Assembly (NCBI GenBank): GCA_903813345.2
Contig: CAIIXF020000001.1
Span: forward strand, 31,786,556 to 31,846,555
Direction of reading: 5' to 3'
From: Owenia fusiformis
Taxonomy: Eukaryota > Annelida > Polychaeta > Sabellida > Oweniidae
Length of the DNA: 60,000 bases
The notes beneath the pieces are model-generated. The model was not told the origin of the DNA, did no database searches, and worked only from the letters and a program-made list of their open reading frames with translations. Position 1 is the stretch's first letter. Each line of letters begins with the position of its first letter. The translations under genes were made by a program, and so were the position numbers. Of this stretch, positions 1-11,100 are shown piece after piece.

Positions 1-180
1 AAAGGGGCAACAAGGACTATAGGGAGAAAATTTGAAAGTGTCAAAAACAGTGTCCAATGCTTATAGGTATTCACAAAATTGCTCCACTACTTTTCAAGTT
101 ACAGCAAAAATCATAAAATAAGTGTAGGCTGATCAAGGTGGCTGCCATGTGCTTCTTTAATATCTTCATTTATTTATTTC
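1..180. repeat. Fragment of the dispersed 'gtagtggagcaat' repeat family
   Basis: The text 'tgctccactacttttcaagt' and the following 'ggctgccatgtgcttcttta' match, at moderate divergence, the units at 46200-46480 (and in reverse orientation 43080-43900). It is a truncated copy in the last visible SPAG16 intron. Confidence 0.7.
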
Positions 181-258
181 TGGCTCCTATATAACATTTT
201 TACTTTTAAAACATATTGCTATTCGATGGGACAAAAAGAAATTAATAAATAAATTCAC

Positions 259-3200
259 CTGTCCAGAGGCAACCTCATACATCTTCACAGATCCATCATT
301 GCTAGCTACTGCAACAATTGAGCCTGATGGGTCAAAGGCTACTCTGTTGGCAGGATGTGGTCCAACATCAAGACTGGTCATGGGAGCAACTGTGCGTACA
401 TCCCATAATTTTATGATTCCATAAGAGTCACAGGATGCAACCGTGTCACCCTAGAAAATAATAATAATTTGTACACCATAATTTTGTTTCAGTTTCAATG
501 AAGTGAACAAGTTTTGACTAGGCCCATACTTTGTCAGTTATAAAAATCAAAATTTGAGACAGCAAGTTATTCAAATTGTAGCACATTATGAAAATGACTT
601 ACTCTGAGGTTGAATGTTACATGATTAACAGAATGCATATGTCCATAGAACGTCTGCGCACACAAGCCCTGAAATGCATTTGAATTTTCAAATATATATT
701 TTAGCAGCAAGGAACAATAATTATTTAGTGAGGTGTCCACCAGGTTCATGAGGTGACTCTTGTAACTCCAAAGTATAATCAACCAAACTAATATTCTCAT
801 AATTCACTTTATAAGGCAATACTTCAACAAGAACAATCCAAGTATCTAGCTGGAGAGCAGTGAATGTAATGAAAAAAATACGTACTGTTCTTGCATCCCA
901 AAGTGAAAGTGTTTTATCAGCTGAGCAGGTACAGAGAGTGTTAGAGAAAGGTAGGAATTCTATACTATTAACAGAGTCAGCATGGCCTCTCAGTGTATAC
1001 CGACATCGCAAGCTACAACAATATACATGAATAATATAAAGTAATTATCCAATTTCTTCAGGTGTTAATGGATGGCATAATGGCTTGAAATGGATTATTG
1101 GAAAATATAAGTATCATCTCCTTATTGATTAGCTTTTTTTAACAAATTGGAACGATGAAAAGTCATGTCACCTTAAACAATGAAAACACAATATCTTAGA
1201 TGGGGCATTAAAGGCTATATTTTACATGTACTATCTAAAAGTAATTTTTTTAAACAAACTACATGTATGCACTTTTCTGTATACCTGTTGAGATCCCAAA
1301 CTTTTGAAGTATTATCAAGGGAGCAGGTAGCAAGGAAGTCTCCACAGGAATGCCAACTGCAGCCCCATACAGCATGAGTATGGTCCTCAAATGTATGCAC
1401 ACATTCAGCCTTTGAGAAGTCCCATATTTTAGCTGTGGAGTCTCCACTTACAGTTGCCAGCCTTGAACCTCTGCAAATGATCAAAAAGGTGATTTATAAA
1501 CAAAAGGTGAAGATTTCATTTTTTTGGGATTATTATTGAATCACACATTTGAGTAGAAGAGGAATGCATGCTAGATTGCCTACAGTCATTTAAAACACAT
1601 AAAAGTCTTGGGAAAATACAAGGTTTAAAATATTATTCATTGAAATAAAAAATCAAATATGTTGTTTACATACATGCATTGGGTTTATTTCGATTTTAGA
1701 ATTTCAATCTTATTTTACAGTATGCATGTGTATGGTGTTTAAAAAACATTATGCCAGGGGCTTACGTTGGATGGAAAGCACAATCAGCTACCCAGTCTGT
1801 GTGTCCCTCCCCTGTCATGATAATTTCTCCACTGGGTATAGACCACATCTTCCATGTATGGTCATCACTGGTTGTCGCAAGAATCTGCTTGCGTGGATGC
1901 AAAGCAAGACTGCAATATATATAAAAATATATTCGTAAGGCTCATAAAATGAAAGAGAAATATGTAGAAATTAGTGGCATGGTAGAATAAGTAAGCTGAA
2001 TAATTAATTTGAAAATTCTAAATATAGGTTGTCTAATTAATTATGCAATATGAAAGGGTCAGCAAAAGAGAGAGCAAATTAAGTTTAATTCTGTTGAAAT
2101 CTGGATATCTGATATCTGGATATCGATTTAAAGTTATACCATTTCTTTTTAATTTGATGATAGATCATCGTTTTTCATGTGAAAGTCGTGTTAAAGGACA
2201 ACTGAAATAGCTTTTCTCAACTTGCAGCTACAAAAATGCGGTTTTCTTCATTGTACGCCCAACGTAGAGTTCTTGCGATAGCCATTATAAAATAAATGTT
2301 AGATAACTGCTAACGGTCATAGATAACGAAATAAAACTAACTGATCAATCAAATTGGCCCCCACATGATTAGTAACGTCATAAACAAAATATAGCTTTGG
2401 TTTATTGGTTCCTTAGTTATCACAACGTCACGGCAACCATAGGATTGTTGTGTAAACAAATAACAAAACATTTTGGCATTATGACGTCATGATCTAATGG
2501 ACCAAAACGGGCCACATGGGGGCCAGTGAGAGATCACGTGGGGGCCAAGAACGTCACAACCAATTCGAATATTGCTTATTAAGCAGCTATAACGATCGAT
2601 AGAGTGAAATAATTTTCACACTACTGATGAGAAAACATGTCCAAATACATTTATCAAAAAATCAAATTGATTCCCTTAGGTTAAAAATACCATTTCATAT
2701 CTGCTTTAATGGCAAGTAACGTTAAAAGGAAACGAGAAATGTGATGATCATTTGACGTGCGCAGAAATTCTGTGCAGAAACTCCATGTATCTTGGTAAAA
2801 TGCTGATCAAAATTCTTAAACGTGAACATTTCCTTCATTCATTATGGACTATTTTGAGATAATACTAGTTTAGTATGATGTATGAAGCACCCAAGGATAG
2901 ATATTTATTGGGAGGATGCATCGAATTACAAAATGCGTCACATTTACAGCAGTTTAGTGTAAGTATCGCCCACTTTGGAAATTTGATTTTTTCTGATAAA
3001 TCCGTTAATACTTGGACATTTCTCAATATTACTTGAACTTTGTGAAGCGGGTGGGAGCTTATTAGAGAGTGGTCGCTTATTAGAGAGAATATGGTACATT
3101 CATACAGTATATATGTACAGTACATAAGTAAACTGAGAGAGTGAAACTATTAACCTACTTGCTAACAGGTTGTGAGTGTGCCTGGAATGTGTGTGTAAGT

Positions 3201-3292
3201 CTGAATCCTCCAGTCCTAGTAAGGTGACCTGGGGGTGCCTTCACTTGGGACAGGTAGGGGTTAACTCCAGTATCAGGTGGAAACTCTGTATC
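259..3292 (-). CDS. SPAG16: SPAG16 WD40 propeller exons (six of about seven repeats)
   Basis: Six exons (3159-3292, 1766-1909, 1285-1470, 886-1012, 603-668, 259-450) encode six WD repeats with clear W-D or equivalent ends: DHTWKMWSI, STAKIWDFS, NTSKVWDLN, KTLSLWDAR, GIIKLWDVR and GSVKMYEVA. GH dipeptides open the blades (GEGHTDW, LRGHADSV, FYGHMHSV). The last exon in the window ends in phase 0 after SGQ at a GTGAAT donor, so at least one more exon lies to the left. This is the scaffold surface expected to bind central-apparatus partners. Confidence 0.93.
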
Positions 3293-6200
3293 CTAAAAGT
3301 ATGAAAAATGGGGATATTTAAATCATTTGGCAAGTGCAATGTTTGTATTATGATTCAGGAGTGCTTTAAATGTATTAATTGCAAGATTTTGCAGAAAAAC
3401 ATGTAAGGGTACTTAGTCTTATCATAAATAAAGAACTTAATGAAGACTCACATCAGGGTGTCTTGGCATAGGTTGTTGGGTTACATCTTTCTGACTTTCA
3501 AGCATTGCTTTCTGTCTGCTTTCATATATAGACCTCTGGGTAGGACCTCTCCCTTCCTCATCCAGCAGCTCATATCTTCCCTTTTGGCACATCCTGGTGG
3601 TAGATGCATTCAAAGCTACAAGTATAACATGGCAATTAAGTAAAGTAGACCATGTGAATAGTATTATTAAAACCCTGGGCACTAATAAACCAACTTGACC
3701 ATCTCATGAAATAATATTAAACTTCACAAAAATCAAAGGATACAGAAATGACAAAACAATCCTAAATTGATATCAACTGGTCTCACACCATGATAAACAA
3801 AGTAAAAATCCATATCAACATCCCTTTAGCATCTTAAAACAATATTATATGTCAACGTTTGGGTCAACAGAGAAAACCAAAACCAAGAGATTCTAACCAT
3901 TATGTGTGATGATTATTCAGATGATCTGAATGATAATAATACTACCCCCCCCTACCTCCTGATGTGTAGTTTGCTGAGTCTCCCATGGTCTTCAATGTGT
4001 TTTGAAGCCCAGACACCTGACCTACTGCCCTGTCTCTCTCTAGCTTTGTAAGCATCTTCTCCTTCATGGCTGCTTCATACTTCACTTTAAGTTGTTTTAG
4101 AGTTGGCTCATATGCAGCATAATGTTTCTTTAGTCTGGAATAAATTGTAAGAGTACATTTTCAGATGAATTGTGAATGACAAATATATTGTATATAAGAG
4201 AGGGTTCCAGTCAGTTTTAAGGTCCATATGTCAAAACATTACACCAGTAGACAGGTATATGTGGTCGCCGGGTTGGCCTAGTGGTTAAGGCATTGGTCTG
4301 AAAAGCAGGAAGTCTGGCTTCAGGCTGAAAAGTAGAGGTCTTGGGTTCAAACCCAGGTCACAGCACTTCTTGTGATTTGTCTTTGACCTATGACTGCTGA
4401 CCTGTACCGGCGATTACTAGAGTACTGCTAACTCGATAAAAGGCTGGCGCTGGCTAGAATTGTCTATGGTTCTAGCCAGGATAAAGATACCAGTTCTTCA
4501 ACTCGACAATGGGAAGAACTGCTCAACCTTAGTGACTAATATGTCATTATATGACATCTAAAGAGTCAATAAAAGATATATATATATATGTATTATAATG
4601 GCTTTCATTTAAGAGTATGTTTGTGTGCTGATCTTCCTTACAGAATGTAAGAATCATGGAATCCTTTTTCATTTGCTTCATTTAGAAGTTTTTTTACTTC
4701 TAGTGTATATGTATAGAGTTTGCCTCTACACTCCACACTTCACTCTGGACCAATAGAATGGCTTAATTACTAGCAAATCAGCAGAGCTTACATCACATGA
4801 TAAATGCTTCATGTCCAGGCATCCAGTTTGTATTACATATATGAACATGCCATAATGATTCAGACCATTTAACTTATCACAAGTATACAGATGTTTCTCT
4901 ACCTTTTAATGTCTGTGATGAGTTTATTTTTCTCCTGAACCACTCGTTTGTGATGCATCCTGTGGTAGTCCCTCTCTTTCCTCAGCTTTACATATGTATC
5001 CTTGGCTTTCCTGGAAACAATGATATGTAATCAAAGGAACAGACAATAAAGCAAAAGGTAGGAAAACCTGTGAGTCATTCTTCATTATCACATTATGTTA
5101 TGAGATGGTCTTATACAACATATTAGCCCACATAGGGAATAAATTATTTGAGGAAGTTAAAATAGGTATTTTGATATAAAATATTGTGCCCTATCATGTT
5201 TGATTCTCTCTATTCTCCTTTCAATACAAAATAAATGCCCAGTGGGGATATTAGGGAGAAATTCTTGTAGTAACTTACTACTGATATAACTTACATGGCT
5301 GCATCTCTGAATTTGTCAACATCTTGACGTAAATATTTGACTTGTGTGTCAAGTTGCTGATTTCGTGTGTAGATATCTGGTACAACACCTACATCTTCTT
5401 CTTTCAACTGGCCCTTTTGTTGTAGTTCATACCTGTACACAAAATTTATTGTTAGTATCAGAGTCAGAAACTGCATCTTGGAGGTCAAACAGAGGTACAC
5501 TGTACACGACTGAGCATACCATATCTACCAAATGTATTCTTTTGATTATGAAAAACAATGTTGACATTATAAGTTATTCAATTGATTACTCAATTAAAAC
5601 TCCCCTAAATCAAGTCCATTTCCTTGGCTTGGGACCGGTGAAACAGATCAACTTTCTCACCTCAAATATATTTTACATCGAAATCCCTTCAAAGTCTTTT
5701 CGGCCTTGTTGTTTGCTTTTATTGTATTATAAGTTTGATTTCATTTATTTTTTCTTCAATTTCATCAGCTGGAAGTGCAGTGTAGCGAAACGTTTTTTCG
5801 ACTTTCGTCTGCCATATTGGATTTTTACTAGTTCATGAAAACAATGTTCATGCTTCATATTGATTTTTTGTTATATTTTGTTATGTTTACCGATGCGTGT
5901 TTTATCCTAAAATTATAAAGTTTGATGATCACCGTATCATTTCCTGATATTCAAATCAGATATTTGTAGCAAAATGCAAATATTAGCATGCGTTGATTTT
6001 TTCAGTAATAGTCATATCCTTGATGGAAATGTTGGGCGTTGGGATACTGGACCGTATCCCAACGCTGACGTCATGTTCACTCTGTATCCAACGCTCAGTG
6101 GAATTTGCGTGTAAATACAGGATATATTTAAGTCACGTGGACCAATCAGATTGCAAGGAATTTTACCATCATGGAATAAAAATGTATATTGATTTGATAA

Positions 6201-9200
6201 ATTGTACACTTCCCCTGAGAGCTTTGACTTTGGTTCAATGTTGAACTCTACACACAGTGTTAAAGAGTAAATGGAACATAACAAATAAATATATGATATT
6301 GTCATAAAAGAATGGGACTAAAGACAAGATACGATGTGAAAGGTGTACTCAACTATGCATTTTGCACTGATTTATAATAATTCATATTGTTGGTTTTGCA
6401 AGTCCAAAGCTATTAAATGCAGATTAGGCCTACCGTATTATGATTTAATTAACACCAAATTGAACATGTGAGGAAATGTCTGTTATACATAAATTATGCA
6501 TTACATTATCTTACCATTCTGTTTGAAAACAATCAAGAGTTCGACCCATGCCCATTTTCACCAAGAAATTCCTGACAAAATCATCAATTACTTCTGGTCT
6601 AGCAGTAACAGGTGCCTTCTCCTTCCCATCTTTTTGGAGCTGAAAGATATTTTAACATTGTACAGCTTTACAGTATGTTTATAATCATAATGATATGAAT
6701 TAGTGATTGATCAATGAAGTTTCTCAGATGGTACATTATGTACATGTACATGTATATTGATATTTGTTGGATAGAGTAAATTGGTGAGGTTACATAATTT
6801 CAGGTACAAATAACAGGGGCGTAGCCAGCTTTCAGTCAGGGGGGTGTGATCACCAAAAGATTTCAGTTTTCATTCGGGGGGTTGAATTTTACAAAAAATT
6901 GATGCAACTTCCTTCAAAATTGAGCTAGAAGCTTCAAATAAAAATGATGGATGCAGTCGCACCCATCGCACCCCCCTGGCTATGACTATGAATAATATAA
7001 CATATAAATGAGGATTGCATATGAATCAATTATGTTTAAGTAAAAAATCATCTACAGAGAAAAACATTCTTAATATTAAACTAAATTAATTATATTGAAA
7101 TTTTAATTTGAGTGCAGAGAAAATAGAAAGAATAAAATTCATTTCTGGTGAGAAAATTATATTCATACAGTGTACATTATATGAATACTCACACTTGCTT
7201 TAATGTCTTGTTCAGCCTCCTGGATGGTCCTTACAGCAATATCCAAATCTTCATCAAAATCTGAAACAGATGTAGTTGTGCATAGAATGCCCATGGTTAC
7301 TTGGTAACTCCATTTACCAGGGTATTTAAAAAACATACCTTATTCAATGCAATACAACTGACCCAATACTTACCAGATCATTTGATATTCCAATTTGACA
7401 TGTCAATGTGAAAGATTATATGATTACAGGTATATTATTTTAAAAGGTATTTTATAAATGAGGCAAATTTTTCCAATCATTTTTAATTTTATGTCATAAT
7501 TTGGTTTCATAGTCACTATGTAACCAAATTATGACATGAAATTAAAAAAGAATTCTCTACTCTAACATACCTGGCTCAACAAGTTCCTCATCAACAGGTA
7601 CTTCTTCATACTTAAAGTCATCATCTGAGTCATCTAAAATTTCTTCATCTTGCAAGAGTTAAGGACAATACAAAACAAAGTGTAGATTAAATATTAGACT
7701 GAGTTCATAAATTGTTGTCTTTTGTATCTTGGGTTAAATAAATTATTTGAACAAGTAATGAATTATGATGGTCCTAACTAATGTAGTCCTGCAATAGACA
7801 AGATGCGAGTAGAAAAATCTTGATTTACGCCATTAAATATTCAAAATTCAGTCAAAGCGATGTTTTATTTGAAATCTACATGTAAAAGTACATCTAGAAA
7901 TATGGTTTGGAAAATGGTTTATCAAGTTTGAAAATTTAATTATTTTAGAAAGTGTGACTTCTAGTTCGGGTTGATTCTCCATAGAGCCCATGTTACAAAA
8001 TCACAAAAAGTGAAATATCTTTTCTTGCATTGGTCAGATCACATTTTCATTTACTGGACATATTTTGATTTGCATAACTATTATATACGAGGGTTGTCCC
8101 AGAAGTAATGCACTATATGGTCTAACTTTCTTTAGTATACTTCAATTCAGCTGAAATTTTGTGTATATAACAATTGAAGTTTTATCTATAATATCCTGAA
8201 GTTTCAGCATCAAGCGTTTGTATTAAGTCTTAATATGGTTGCTATAGCAACATGGGGGTAGGGGTGGGCGGGGCAGGTACCAATTTTTCTAATTATGGAA
8301 GTGTTTCAAAGTGTTATTTAATTATTATTTCTTTCTTTTAAATGATCAAAATGTTTGGGAAATTGTTGAATTTATTTAGCATGATGTTAACCAAGTACAA
8401 ATAATTACATTTAGCACTGTGATGTCGTAATACCACAGTTCAATGGTCACAAATTCAAATACAGTCACGGTCAAGAAATTGCAAAAATGGTTACAATTCT
8501 CACCTGATTACAGAAGGCCTCGCGTTTGGTGGCCTAATTTCAAACTTTACTTGGACTCAAAGCCACACAAAACTTATGTTACCATGAAAAGATTATATAA
8601 GGAGTATATACCAGATAGAACTACATTTATGAGGTGGCAGAAGAGATTTAAAAGAGATGATTGGACCCTGGATGACAACTCCAAACATGGGAGACAAAAA
8701 CTTCACAAGTCACAGTGGAAGAAATTACCAAGAGTGTTTGACCTGACAGGCATCAAAAGTACATAACATGCAAAGGGCAATATTTTGAGAAAATGTGAAA
8801 TGGGACACTGTGCAATATACATCAATTAAATCTGGGATATACTCATAGTAATTTAGTATCTTATAATGTATTTTTGAGCCAACTTCTTATAGCTACACAA
8901 AATGGTATTTGTTGATTAATTATTTCATATTTTCAATTTTTTATTCCTTTTGACGTGACTGTATCACCTGCCCCACCCTACCCAAACACACCAACTTGAT
9001 TTTATTATAACATCAATATAGTTTTATCAGTCAACATGAAAATTTGTAGAATAATCAAAATGTCTCTAAGGAACATTTACTGAAAATTTCATGGAAAAAT
9101 ATCAATTATTGATAAAGTTGGAGCATATAGTGCATTACTTCTGGGACAACCCTCGTACATAAGGGTTATATGAAATTTGAACAACTAAAACAGATGTAAT

Positions 9201-9235
9201 TTAAATTTAAGGGAACTTTCTATCATACCCGCCAT
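259..9235 (-). CDS. SPAG16: SPAG16/PF20, axonemal central-apparatus WD40 protein (3' end off window)
   Basis: This is the orthologue of vertebrate SPAG16 and algal PF20, a WD-repeat protein of the ciliary and flagellar central pair apparatus. Coding exons in transcript order (all complement) are 9229-9235, 7571-7648, 7193-7260, 6515-6639, 5295-5432, 4903-5010, 3956-4134, 3452-3615, 3159-3292, 1766-1909, 1285-1470, 886-1012, 603-668 and 259-450. They sum to 1,716 nt (572 codons) with matching phases at every junction. Recognisable family segments include YHRMHHKRVVQEKNKL, GHTDWVADCAFHP, ADKTLSLWDAR and GPHPANRVAFDPSG. Layout: acidic N-terminus, short helical region, coiled coil, then six WD repeats. 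Mammalian SPAG16 is about 630 residues, so roughly 50-60 residues (the last WD repeat) should lie beyond position 1. Family recognition is secure; individual splice sites are inferred by eye. Confidence 0.93.
2100..3100. repeat. Interspersed repeat, partial copy related to 22440-22898
   Basis: Several blocks match the right-hand part of the element at 20636-22898: 'ggaggatgcatcgaattaca', 'acagcagtttagtgtaagta', 'cttgaactttgtgaagcggg' and the terminal 'gcttattagagagaatat'. It lies in the SPAG16 intron between exons 1766-1909 and 3159-3292. No coding capacity is seen. Confidence 0.7.
3452..5432 (-). CDS. SPAG16: SPAG16 coiled-coil exons
   Basis: Four exons: 5295-5432, 4903-5010, 3956-4134 and 3452-3615. 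They encode a charged, heptad-rich helix that includes DIYTRNQQLDTQVKYLRQDV, KLRKERDYHRMHHKRVVQEK and ERDRAVGQVSGLQNTLKTMG. The YHRMHHKR segment is the strongest SPAG16 signature outside the propeller. The final exon is a basic and acidic linker (GRYELLDEEGRGP, RHPD) leading to the WD domain. A tRNA-derived SINE sits in the intron at 4261-4590. Confidence 0.9.
4261..4590 (+). mobile_element. tRNA-derived SINE
   Basis: The head carries a Pol III A box (TGGCCTAGTGG, 4274-4284) and B box (GGTTCAAACCC, 4344-4354), 60 nt apart. The head resembles a class II tRNA (Ser/Leu type) with a long variable arm. A non-tRNA body follows and the element ends in an (AT)n tract near 4577-4590. It is inserted in a SPAG16 intron, antisense to the gene. 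Confidence 0.8.
5433..6514. other. SPAG16 intron; short perfect hairpin
   Basis: No exon is seen. A hairpin with 10-bp arms (cgttgggata / tatcccaacg) occurs near 6036-6063, followed by a related 'gtatccaacgct' near 6086. This suggests the end of a small decayed foldback element. Confidence 0.5.
6515..7648 (-). CDS. SPAG16: SPAG16 N-terminal acidic and helical exons
   Basis: Three exons. 7571-7648 encodes the acidic DDSDDDFKYEEVPVDEE stretch. 7193-7260 encodes FDEDLDIAVRTIQEAEQD. 6515-6639 encodes EVIDDFVRNFLVKMGMGRTL and ends in DCFQTEW. The last matches the conserved SPAG16 segment (F-L-x-K-M-G-M-x-R-T-L-D-C-F-Q-x-E-W), which resembles a LisH-type dimerisation helix. Phases are 1-1, 1-0 and 0-2. 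The intron between 7260 and 7571 carries a foldback hairpin at 7482-7547. Confidence 0.85.
6810..6985. repeat. Possible small dispersed repeat, 'ggggcgtagccagc' type
   Basis: The sequence opens with 'caggggcgtagccagctttc' and closes with 'gcacccccctggctatgact', imperfect inverted ends in a SPAG16 intron. A related 'tgtagccagggggtttgagc' occurs near 19730. No gene content is seen. Confidence 0.45.
7482..7547. repeat. Foldback hairpin
   Basis: Arms 'gtcataatttggtt' and 'aaccaaattatgac', extended by imperfect 'taattttat/atgaaatta', surround a short loop. It lies in a SPAG16 intron. Probably a tiny MITE remnant. Confidence 0.75.
8088..9155. mobile_element. Mariner-like element with perfect TIRs and an N-terminal-only ORF
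   Basis: The terminal inverted repeats beginning CGAGGGTTGTCCCAGAAGTA are identical over about 32 nt at 8088-8119 and 9124-9155, and are flanked by TA on both sides (8086-8087, 9156-9157). The TIR sequence and TA duplication are those of mariner-type transposons. The 1,068-bp length is slightly below an autonomous mariner. It lies in SPAG16 intron 1, only about 70 bp from the proposed start exon. Confidence 0.88.
8443..8766 (+). CDS. Mariner N-terminal DNA-binding region, no catalytic domain
   Basis: This 107-residue ORF lies inside the mariner-like element. The segment around RTTFMRWQKRFKRDD then TLDDNSKHGRQK matches the end of the mariner paired-like helix-turn-helix domain (R-W-x-x-x-F-K ... 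L-x-D ... x-G-R-x). It stops before any DDE/D catalytic region, and the rest of the element (8767-9155) is short and has no further ORF. It may be a degraded transposase; a retained DNA-binding-only protein is possible but unproven. Confidence 0.55.
   Translation: MVTNSNTVTVKKLQKWLQFSPDYRRPRVWWPNFKLYLDSKPHKTYVTMKRLYKEYIPDRTTFMRWQKRFKRDDWTLDDNSKHGRQKLHKSQWKKLPRVFDLTGIKST
9229..9235 (-). CDS. SPAG16: SPAG16 proposed first coding exon (7 nt)
   Basis: ATGGCGG is followed directly by a GTATGA donor. Joined to the acceptor of the next exon (ending at 7648), it gives a start reading MADEEILDDSDDDFKYEE, and the split codon G|AT encodes Asp in the correct phase. Acidic residues followed by a Y-E-E motif match the N-terminal style of SPAG16 in other animals. 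The upstream sequence, to about 9310, would be 5' UTR. The exon is too short to be detected by composition, so this call rests on phase, position and the plausible product. Confidence 0.6.
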
Positions 9236-9891
9236 GCTATCTGACCCGAATGAGCCACCTGGTGGTGAAACTGGTAACTACCTACTCGCATCTGCGTTAT
9301 TGCTGAAAGGTTCATAAAGGTGATGTCATTAAGAACATAAAATATGCAATGAATTAGGTATTTTCATTTTAGTGGGCATGACAATTTGTAAAGGGATATA
9401 TACACAGAGCAAGGAGGTAAAACTTTAATGACATACATGTTTTTTTATTTCAATTTTGTGTAACTTGTATTTATTCATTGACACCTTATTGTTCATTATT
9501 AACTCCAAGTTGAAGTTACCCTCCAGTGACACATACATGCAGGCAAAAGGAGGTTATGCTGAGACTAGACAGTGATGTGCAGGCTCCTATGAGATTTGGA
9601 GATTTGAATTACGTCAGAGCTGGTGCAGCTGCTATATAAATTTTGAGAAAGAAAAGTTGAAAAATTTTGAATGCACTCAGTTGATTTTAATCGTTTACTT
9701 AGAATCACTGAGTATTATGTGTTATTCTTTATTCTGAATCAATTCATTTATAAGACCAGGAAATCATGTCTATAGCCAGAAAAATGTTATTTATTTATTC
9801 TCTATAAATTGCGGTGTACCTTTAAGGTAAGTGGCTCTGAGAAAAAATCTAAATCTAGAGTATTGAACAAGACTTATTTTTGAATTCTGGC
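9236..9891. other. SPAG16 5' flank and intergenic sequence
   Basis: 9236 to about 9310 is the probable SPAG16 5' UTR and promoter-proximal sequence. No clear TATA box is placed. From there to 9891 no gene or clear repeat structure is seen. Confidence 0.4.
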
Positions 9892-10390
9892 TTTGTATAA
9901 AAAACCTCCTACCTCATACCCACCAACCCACCTATGTGGAACATGATACAGTCATTGAAGGGTTCAATTTTAAAGATCTTTAAACCTCAAAATAGCTCTT
10001 TATTAACATTTCTACAATTCAGGCTTTATTTGATGACTAGATGGATGACAGATCCATAAATAAAGGCATATGGCTGCATTGTAATGTGAAATGACCTGAG
10101 GGTGCCCCAGGGGAATAACTACATTGAAACTAACGACTGCGAGCATAGGGCCAACCAGCCAGATAAAGAAATTGAAAGAAAGTGTGCTAAATTCAATGTC
10201 CCGAGTGGGAATCAAACCCAGCTGAGCTGTAGTAGCAACTTGCTATCAAAGGTCATTACAAATGCATCTATAATTCATCATAAACTAAGATTTAATTAAC
10301 TAAAATCTTTAAAATTGAAACCTTCAAAGACTGTATCATGTCCAACGTACGTGGGTAGGTGGGTATGAGGTAGGAGGTTTTTTATACAAA
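9892..10390. mobile_element. Inverted-repeat (MITE-like) element with about 85-bp arms
   Basis: 'tttgtataaaaaacctccta' at the left and 'aggaggttttttatacaaac' at the right are inverted copies, and the pairing continues inward through 'ctcatacccacc/ggtgggtatgag' and 'gatacagt/actgtatc'. The interior holds 'tgggaatcaaacccagctga', which resembles a degenerate tRNA B box on the minus strand, possibly a nested SINE fragment. No coding region is seen. Confidence 0.75.
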
Positions 10391-10793
10391 CCCTGAAAAT
10401 TCTTTACATACATGTAGGAGCACAGAGATCTATGTTAGATTTTCCAGTCCCTACTGTTACAGGTACATCTGTGCACCTATGCTGAAACATGAATTTTACT
10501 TTGACATAGGGATTGGGGTAACTTAAACTCTTTATCCACCTAGCCTAGATTAGACTTATTGGTATATCTATGACGCAATATAAAAATGATATTAGACATG
10601 ATGGAGAGACAAAATGATTAACACGTGGCAGTTCTGAGCTGAAAAATATTTTTTTATGCAAACTATGGGTGGTATGTTGATTTGACTAAATCATGAGTAG
10701 TGTATCTTTCTATACTTTTATGTGAAATTCATACTTAACATACATGTAGATGGCTATAAATGCCCCCCTATTTTTCAAAATCAGGGGGGTATG

Positions 10794-11100
10794 TTAGGGG
10801 AGATCCATCGAACTTCCACATAAGGGGCTACTTCATCATGGGGCTATTTCGACCACGGGACTATTTCAACATTGGCTTTTATTTCTGATTTACGTAGTGC
10901 GCCATGTATGTTTTTTGAAAATTAAAAAAATAAATCAAAATCTCCAACAGACGAGATCTTAATCCAAAGTGTCCACACCTGGAAATTTGAATTATCGGCA
11001 ATAGTTGAAATAACCCCATGGTCGAAAGAACAACCCCATGGTCGAAGAAATCCCATGACGAAATAACCCCATACATTGAAATTCGACCAATCTCCCCTAA
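10794..11100. mobile_element. MITE-like element with internal repeats
   Basis: The ends are 'ttaggggagatccatcgaac' and 'attcgaccaatctcccctaa', an imperfect inverted pair. Inside, 'ggggctatttcgaccacggg' on the left and several 'aaccccatggtcgaa' units on the right are inverted copies of each other. It is non-coding. Confidence 0.7.

Noticed and set aside
4261-4360. Functional class II tRNA gene
   Set aside because: tRNA-like head only; no acceptor-stem pairing at the expected 3' end, and the sequence continues as a SINE.
5344-5838. 164-residue plus-strand ORF
   Set aside because: Begins antisense to a SPAG16 coiled-coil exon and continues into low-complexity intron; no protein-like features.
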